A DNA stretch of 64,000 nt from Microbacterium sp. CBA3102 (GTDB lineage: Bacteria; Actinomycetota; Actinomycetes; Actinomycetales; Microbacteriaceae). The notes under the pieces are model-generated. The model saw nothing but the letters and a program-made list of their open reading frames with translations. It did not search any database and was not told where the DNA came from. Shown here piece by piece: positions 59,324-64,000 of this stretch. Position 1 is the first letter of the stretch. Each line of letters begins with the position of its first letter. Made by a program: the position numbers and the translations under genes. The stretch covers positions 248,001 to 312,000 of the forward strand of contig NZ_CP042412.1 of the NCBI RefSeq assembly GCF_007954505.1. Reading direction: 5' to 3'.

Positions 59324-59409
59324 CGCTCTCCTGTTCTGCACGTCTCAGCACTCAGTGACAGTCTCCCTTCCTTCCCCCGCAGGTGCGGGGATTGAGAGAA
59401 AATGGACGG

Positions 59410-60144
59410 GTGATCCGTCCCGTGCTGTCCGACGCGCGCCGGAGGATCCTCACGGCCGCTGCGAGCGTCGCCCTCCTGGTGGGCACCATCGCTGTGATGT
59501 ATCGAAGGATCATGTATCCGCCGGTCCCCCGCCTCAGAGAAGACCGGATCCGAGTCGCAGCCGTCGGCGACAGCAACACCTACGGCGCGGGCGTGCTGTT
59601 CCGAGGCCGTGCGCGGCGCGCGTACCCCGGCCGCCTCCAGCGGATCCTCGGCGACCGGTATCAGGTGCTCAACTACGGCGTGAACCGGCGCACCCTGCAA
59701 CGCGACGGCGACTGGCCGTACGACGAGACTCCGCACGCCGCAGCATCGCTCGCGTCCCAGCCCGACATCGCGCTCATCATGCTCGGCTCGAACGACGCGC
59801 GCGGCGACAACTGGAATCCGGAACGATACGCGTCGGAGCTGGCCGACTTCGCCGAACGCTACCGCGCACGGGGAGCGACCGTGTTCCTCCTGACGCCACC
59901 CGTCGCCTTCGAGAACCGCCGCGGCGTCGATGAGCGGATCATCGAGAGCGAGGTCGCCCCGCTGGTGCGACGCGTGGCGAGCGACCTCCACATCGACCTG
60001 ATCGACGTCTTCGAGGTCACCGCCCGGACCGTGACGAGCCACCGCGACGGCATCCACCTCGGCGCCCGCTCCAGCGCGCTCGTCGCCGCCACGGTCGCCG
60101 GCGCGATCCGGCTCAGCCGCAGAACGCCGACGCCGACTCCCTGA
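59410..60144 (+). CDS. SGNH/GDSL hydrolase with N-terminal membrane anchor
   Basis: 244 residues from GTG 59410. A signal-anchor helix at about 14-30 (AAASVALLVGTIAVMY) is followed by the SGNH blocks: block I VAAVGDSNTYGAG, block III LIMLGSNDARGD, block V DGIHLG. Esterase or O-acetyl-glycan hydrolase acting outside the cell is likely. GAAAAT at 59398-59403 ends six bases before the start. It overlaps the converging lipoprotein gene by 32 bases. Confidence 0.88.
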   Translation: MIRPVLSDARRRILTAAASVALLVGTIAVMYRRIMYPPVPRLREDRIRVAAVGDSNTYGAGVLFRGRARRAYPGRLQRILGDRYQVLNYGVNRRTLQRDGDWPYDETPHAAASLASQPDIALIMLGSNDARGDNWNPERYASELADFAERYRARGATVFLLTPPVAFENRRGVDERIIESEVAPLVRRVASDLHIDLIDVFEVTARTVTSHRDGIHLGARSSALVAATVAGAIRLSRRTPTPTP

Positions 60145-60484
60145 GCTGCTCGACCGCTTCGATGGTCTCGGGTGCCCGCAGATCGGTCATCCCGCTGATC
60201 TTCTCGGCACCGGAGCGGATGGCATCGCCCAGCGCCCCGTCGACGCCGTCCGCGAGCCCGTCGAGCGACGCGACCAGCTGATCCCGCGCGGCATCCGCCT
60301 GCTCCGCCGACACCTCGCCCTGCTCGAGCAGCGCCTGGTACTGACCGTACGCATCGTCGATCGTCGCGCACGTCGCCTGCACGTCGACGCCGAGAGCATC
60401 ACCGGCCAGCTGCGTGACCTGCGAGCATCCGGCGACGAGGAATCCGGCAGCGAGCACGAGGGGCAGAACGAGGAGACGGCGCAT
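60113..60484 (-). CDS. small putative lipoprotein
   Basis: 123 residues. Signal MRRLLVLPLVLAAGFL with lipobox VAGC (Cys at about 20). The mature part is a short helical protein with two more Cys (QATCATIDDAYGQY and the terminal AFCG) that could form a disulfide. Family not recognised. -10 TACCCT (60492-60497) ends seven bases before the ATG. Confidence 0.8.
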   Translation of the reverse strand: MRRLLVLPLVLAAGFLVAGCSQVTQLAGDALGVDVQATCATIDDAYGQYQALLEQGEVSAEQADAARDQLVASLDGLADGVDGALGDAIRSGAEKISGMTDLRAPETIEAVEQLRESASAFCG

Positions 60485-60583
60485 GTGACTGAGGGTAGCC
60501 GGGGATGCTGGGGCGGGCATGGGAGCAGGGTTCCGGCATTCGGCGGATGCGGGGCGATGGGCACCCCGCATCCGCCGACGCGA

Positions 60584-61117
60584 CTACCCGGCCGTCACGG
60601 TGAAGCGGACCGTCGTCGCGTTGCCCGCGACGTCGTACACGACCAGCGTGTTCGCCCCTTCCACCGCACCGAAAGCACCCGGCTTCACCGCATTGAGGTC
60701 GGACCACGCGTTGTCCGTCAGATCCTTCGCCACCCCGTTGAGGGTCAGGCGATCCACCTTCCCGGCATCGTGGAGCTTGAAAGACACCAGACTGTACGTG
60801 CCGTTCGCGCCGACCGTGAAGGAGCCGCCCGTTTTGACCGTGACCGTGGGAGCCGTCGCATCGAGGGTGAAGCGGACGGTCGTCGCGTTGCCCGCGACGT
60901 CGTACACGACCAGCGTGTTCGCGCCTTCCACCGCGCCGAAGGCGCCGGGCACCACCGCGTTCAGATCGGACCAGGCGTTGTTCGTCAGATCCTTCTCGAC
61001 GCCGTTGAGCGTCAACCGGTCGACCTTTCCGTCATCGTGGAGCGTGAACGACACCTTGCTGTAGACGCCGTCCCTCCCCACGGTGAACGTCGCGCCGCTC
61101 TTCACGGTCGCCGTGGG
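60584..61117 (-). repeat. two tandem 267-base coding repeats
   Basis: The 3' end of the large secreted-protein gene consists of two copies of an 89-codon unit, period 267 bases (for example the same GTGAAGCGGAC at 60600 and 60867). Shared core: KVDRLTLNGV, NAWSDLNAV, PGAFGAVEGANTLVVYDVAGN. They encode Ig-like beta modules and are a likely site of copy-number change. Confidence 0.9.
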
Positions 61118-64000
61118 CGCGGTGGTGTCCGTCGCCGCCATGGTGACGGACAGATCGCGGAGGCGTCCGAAGTTGTCGAATGAGCCGAAGCCCACACGCC
61201 CCTCGGTGAACGTCTTGTCGGTCGCCGTCATCAGCGGTGTGTCGATCCCGTCCACGAAGACGGCGATGTCGCCGCTGTCCGCGCATCGGAGCAGCCGCAC
61301 ATCGTGCCACTCCTCGTCGGTGACAGCCGGTGGCGCTCCGACCGTTCCATCCCACTGGTCGTCGATCCGCTCGCGGTCGGCACCGTTCACCTTGAAGATG
61401 CCGTTGTGGGCATAGATGGAGTTGTCCTGCGAGAGGTGCGCGTAGTAGTACTCCGTGTCGGACTTCCACCCGAAGACGATGATCACATCGCGGTTGTTGA
61501 CCGACGCCTTCTCGTCGAGGCGCACCTGGCCGGTGAGATCGAACGAACCGAGCTCCGGGCCCTCGGTGAGCACGGCGTACTCGAACGGACGGCGGATCCC
61601 GTCGTTCGGGTTCGTCCCCGCTTCCGTGAGGATGACCTGGTCACCGGGGAAGTCCCACTTGGCAGGGGTCTTCGGCGCCCAGTCATCCTGCGACATCACA
61701 TCGGTGATGACGGTGCCGTCCGGCGTGCAGGTCGGCGGCGTCGGAGGCTCGACCTCCGGCACGTCGTACAGCGCATACTGCGCGGCCACCTGCTCGGCTG
61801 TGGGCACCGTGTCGAGCAGCATGATGTCGTCCATCCGTCCGTTGAACGGATTGGCCTCTCGGGTGTTCTGCGGGAAGCTCCCGCCGATCTTGATGCCCGC
61901 GGGCGCGGTGTCGGACGTCGAGCCCTCACCCCACGGATTGGCTGCGGTGTACTTCCCCGCGAGCTCCTCGCCGTTCATGAAGAGCTTCATCTCGCCCTTG
62001 CCGAAGTCGAAGGTCGCCGCCAGATGCACCCATCGCCCCTTCTTGAGGATCTCGTTCCAGGGCAGATCTGCCGCGAACGTCCACGAGCCGGCACCGTCGA
62101 CGCGTCTCCCGAGCGCGACGAGCTTGAGCTCGCCCCCGACCGTGATGACCTCGAGCAGCGCGCGCACCGCGTGTCCGTCCGACGTTCCGGTGAGCACCCC
62201 CGCGAGACCGATCGCGTTGTACACGTCGTCCGGATTCGTCGTGCCCGAGTTCAGCGCCGGGTGATCGCCGGTGGGCTTGAACCAGCCCATGACGGACACT
62301 TTGTCCGTGCCGGCGAACCTGTCCAGCGACTCGACACCGTCGGCGTCGTAGATGCCCGCCTTCCAGTCGTCGTTCGACGCCGTCCGCGGACTCATCTGCT
62401 GCGTCTGCAGCGCCTCGCCCGCGCCCGGATAGGCACGATCGGCGACCCGCATCTCGATTCCGCCGTTGATCAGGGAGATGTCGGTACCGGAGCGACCCTG
62501 ATCGGTCTCGATGGTCGGCTTCGCCGCATCGGGGTGATCGAAGTCGTAGTGCGTGACGAGGTTCGGAGCGAGCGCCGGGAGCACGAACGGTGACGAGGGC
62601 TCGTCGACGGTCCGCGCACCGGTGACCTTCCAGATCTTCCCGTTCGCCTTCGACACGAGGTAGAGCTCGCCGTCGGCGTCGGAGCCGAATCGCAGATCGA
62701 CGCGCTTGTCGCCGACCAGGTCCTGGAACGTCGTCTCCTCGCCGTCTGCGAACACCCGCAGCTCCTCGATCGTGGCGAGGTCACCGATGTCGCCGTCGTT
62801 GCGGACCATCTCCTCCGCATCGGTGGAGAGCACCCACCCGCGCACCAGATCGGTGAAGAGGTAGCGCCCCTGCAGCTCCGCGATCTCGCCGCGGTAGACG
62901 AATCCGCCGTTCACAGCCACTCCCGCGTCGCCGGTCTGACCGGGATCGCGATTGTGATCGTAGGCCGCGACGGGATAGGTGAAGCCGTTCTCCGCATCGT
63001 CCTCCGGAAGCGGGAAGATCTGCCGGTTGTCGGCCACGAAGGATCCCTCGCGAACAGACCAACCGAAGTTGTCCCCGGGTTCGACCGCGTAGATCGACTC
63101 GACCTGCCATTCGCCGATGTGGGCGAGGTACATCGTGTGGTCGCCCTCGGGGTCCCAGCTGATGCGGTGGGGGTCCCGCATGCCGACGGCGAAGATCTCC
63201 GGAAGGGCATCCGACTCGTCGACGAACGGGTTGTCCGTCGGCACACCGTATTCGCCGTTCGCGCTGTCGTCGCCGGTCGGGTCCACCCGGAGGATCTTGC
63301 CCTGCGGTGTGGCGAGGTCTTGCGGATTGCCGTTGCCGACCCCGTTGCCGCCGTCGCCCACGAGCACGTACAGGTTGCCGTAGTCGGCGTCACCGGCCGA
63401 GACGGTCGGGCTGAAGGCGATCTGCTGCACGGTGTGGACACGACCGGCGAACGGGATCCTCATCACCTCGCGGTGCGTGCCCGCGAAGGTCTCCGCAGAC
63501 GGGTCGTCGGCCTTCCACTCGGTGATCACGCTGTGGAAGGCGGTGTTCCCGAAGGCGGGGAAGTCGGGAGTGTCCTCCGTGAGAGCCGATCCGCCCTCAG
63601 TGTGCACCGTGTAGAAGAGCCCGTTCTCGGCGAAGTCGGGGTGGAACTCCGCCGATCCCAGACCGGTGCCGAGGCCTGCGCTGTTGTGGAAATTGTCGAT
63701 GAACTCGTCGCGGACGTTGAGGTAGGGAACGTACTCGCCCGACTCCTTGTCGACCAGATACAGGATGTCGTTGTTGTCCGGCACCATCAGCCGACCGGAG
63801 TCGTCGGGCACCTCGTCGAGGTGCGTGATCCGGTTGTGGCGCACGAGGCGCTGGTCCTGCGTGGCCGGGGTCGTGTGCGACTCCGGCAGCTGCGCCAGCT
63901 CGGTCACCTCGATACCGAGGTCGGCGAGCGCGGGATCGGGGAGCGGGTTGAGCAGGGGTTCGGTCGCGGTGCCTCCGGGTGCGCAGTCACCCGGGTTCCC
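60584..64000 (-). CDS. secreted PQQ-dependent sugar dehydrogenase / LamG multidomain protein, 5' end outside window
   Basis: At least 1,138 codons, open to base 64000; the signal peptide must lie beyond. Domains in order of the visible part (residue 1 = codon at 63907): glucose/sorbosone dehydrogenase beta-propeller (about 20-420; LGSAEFHPDFAENGLFYTVHT, DPTGDDSANGEYGVPTDNPF, GMRDPHRISWDPEGDHTMYL), LamG/concanavalin domain (about 470-735; WVHLAATFDFGKGEMKLFMNGEEL), a second beta-sandwich (about 760-935; TEYYYAHLSQDNSIYAHNG), then two near-identical Ig-like repeats of 89 residues. Ends VTAG with no sortase signal. An extracellular sugar-oxidising or glycan-binding role is inferred. Confidence 0.9.
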   Translation of the reverse strand, partial: GNPGDCAPGGTATEPLLNPLPDPALADLGIEVTELAQLPESHTTPATQDQRLVRHNRITHLDEVPDDSGRLMVPDNNDILYLVDKESGEYVPYLNVRDEFIDNFHNSAGLGTGLGSAEFHPDFAENGLFYTVHTEGGSALTEDTPDFPAFGNTAFHSVITEWKADDPSAETFAGTHREVMRIPFAGRVHTVQQIAFSPTVSAGDADYGNLYVLVGDGGNGVGNGNPQDLATPQGKILRVDPTGDDSANGEYGVPTDNPFVDESDALPEIFAVGMRDPHRISWDPEGDHTMYLAHIGEWQVESIYAVEPGDNFGWSVREGSFVADNRQIFPLPEDDAENGFTYPVAAYDHNRDPGQTGDAGVAVNGGFVYRGEIAELQGRYLFTDLVRGWVLSTDAEEMVRNDGDIGDLATIEELRVFADGEETTFQDLVGDKRVDLRFGSDADGELYLVSKANGKIWKVTGARTVDEPSSPFVLPALAPNLVTHYDFDHPDAAKPTIETDQGRSGTDISLINGGIEMRVADRAYPGAGEALQTQQMSPRTASNDDWKAGIYDADGVESLDRFAGTDKVSVMGWFKPTGDHPALNSGTTNPDDVYNAIGLAGVLTGTSDGHAVRALLEVITVGGELKLVALGRRVDGAGSWTFAADLPWNEILKKGRWVHLAATFDFGKGEMKLFMNGEELAGKYTAANPWGEGSTSDTAPAGIKIGGSFPQNTREANPFNGRMDDIMLLDTVPTAEQVAAQYALYDVPEVEPPTPPTCTPDGTVITDVMSQDDWAPKTPAKWDFPGDQVILTEAGTNPNDGIRRPFEYAVLTEGPELGSFDLTGQVRLDEKASVNNRDVIIVFGWKSDTEYYYAHLSQDNSIYAHNGIFKVNGADRERIDDQWDGTVGAPPAVTDEEWHDVRLLRCADSGDIAVFVDGIDTPLMTATDKTFTEGRVGFGSFDNFGRLRDLSVTMAATDTTAPTATVKSGATFTVGRDGVYSKVSFTLHDDGKVDRLTLNGVEKDLTNNAWSDLNAVVPGAFGAVEGANTLVVYDVAGNATTVRFTLDATAPTVTVKTGGSFTVGANGTYSLVSFKLHDAGKVDRLTLNGVAKDLTDNAWSDLNAVKPGAFGAVEGANTLVVYDVAGNATTVRFTVTAG

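Noticed and set aside
1..64000. CRISPR arrays, prophage, integrase or rRNA operon
   Set aside because: No regularly spaced repeats, phage structural genes, recombinases or rRNA signatures were found on reading through the window.

Overview
The window is high-GC, gene-dense actinobacterial DNA that reads as a chromosome segment of a Microbacteriaceae member, most probably Microbacterium. The signs are a YidC paralogue paired with a DUF6412 protein, a DUF7882 protein, a DUF222-HNH gene, an FBP-domain protein, and many genes whose start codon sits 6-7 bases after a -10 box and so look leaderless. No rRNA, tRNA, CRISPR array, transposase or integrase was seen. The species cannot be fixed from the sequence.

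Layout. 1-7.3 kb: ordinary household genes (antiporter fragment, purU, nitronate monooxygenase, YidC/DUF6412 pair, EamA exporter, SDR, FHA and CBS proteins). 7.3-14.8 kb: a phosphonate locus on the minus strand (phnD, phnC, fused phnE, FAD oxidoreductase, phosphonatase-like HAD, alcohol dehydrogenase) facing a GntR/UTRA regulator; a 9-base sequence is repeated in both promoter regions. 14.8-17.1 kb: a divergent two-component system in which a 15-residue open reading frame with a strong ribosome binding site lies directly before the histidine kinase, with a perfect dyad in front of the response regulator. 17.1-25.4 kb: AIM24 protein, DUF222-HNH gene bracketed by 25-base direct repeats, transporter, M18 aminopeptidase, NCS1 permease plus isochorismatase-like hydrolase, and an MBL hydrolase facing its TetR regulator across a perfect palindrome.

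25.4-34.4 kb: nitrogen and amino-acid catabolism. A TetR-decarboxylase pair diverges from agmatine deiminase and an amidase; next comes a tryptophan-to-anthranilate operon (kynA, amidohydrolase, kynU, PaaX-type regulator) behind a 44-base palindrome. The usual formylkynurenine formamidase is absent and the amidohydrolase stands in its place. 34.4-41.7 kb: small stress and metal proteins (Cys/Met-rich copper protein, CsbD, small membrane protein, Rho-N protein), YbdK-type ligase, efflux pump, GH114-like lipoprotein, haem-oxygenase-like protein with a CDGSH protein. 41.7-49 kb: a PotADBC-type polyamine importer with a flavin amine oxidase, opposite a FadR-type regulator and a cache-domain protein; the regulator site probably lies within the importer promoter.

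49-55.6 kb: endonuclease, AraC-type regulator, VOC protein, MarR/alkene reductase pair, and a MarR/MFS efflux operon with a 13+13-base palindrome on its promoter. A 0.7-kb segment between the two MarR genes is bracketed by identical 18-base repeats. 55.6-64 kb: methyltransferase, a tryptophanyl-tRNA synthetase preceded by a 12-residue leader peptide with three consecutive Trp codons (attenuation), hydrolases, a glycosyltransferase and the 3' part of a large secreted PQQ-dependent sugar dehydrogenase/LamG protein. Recurrent themes are divergent regulator/target pairs with palindromes on the promoter, and hairpins just after genes for ABC binding proteins.
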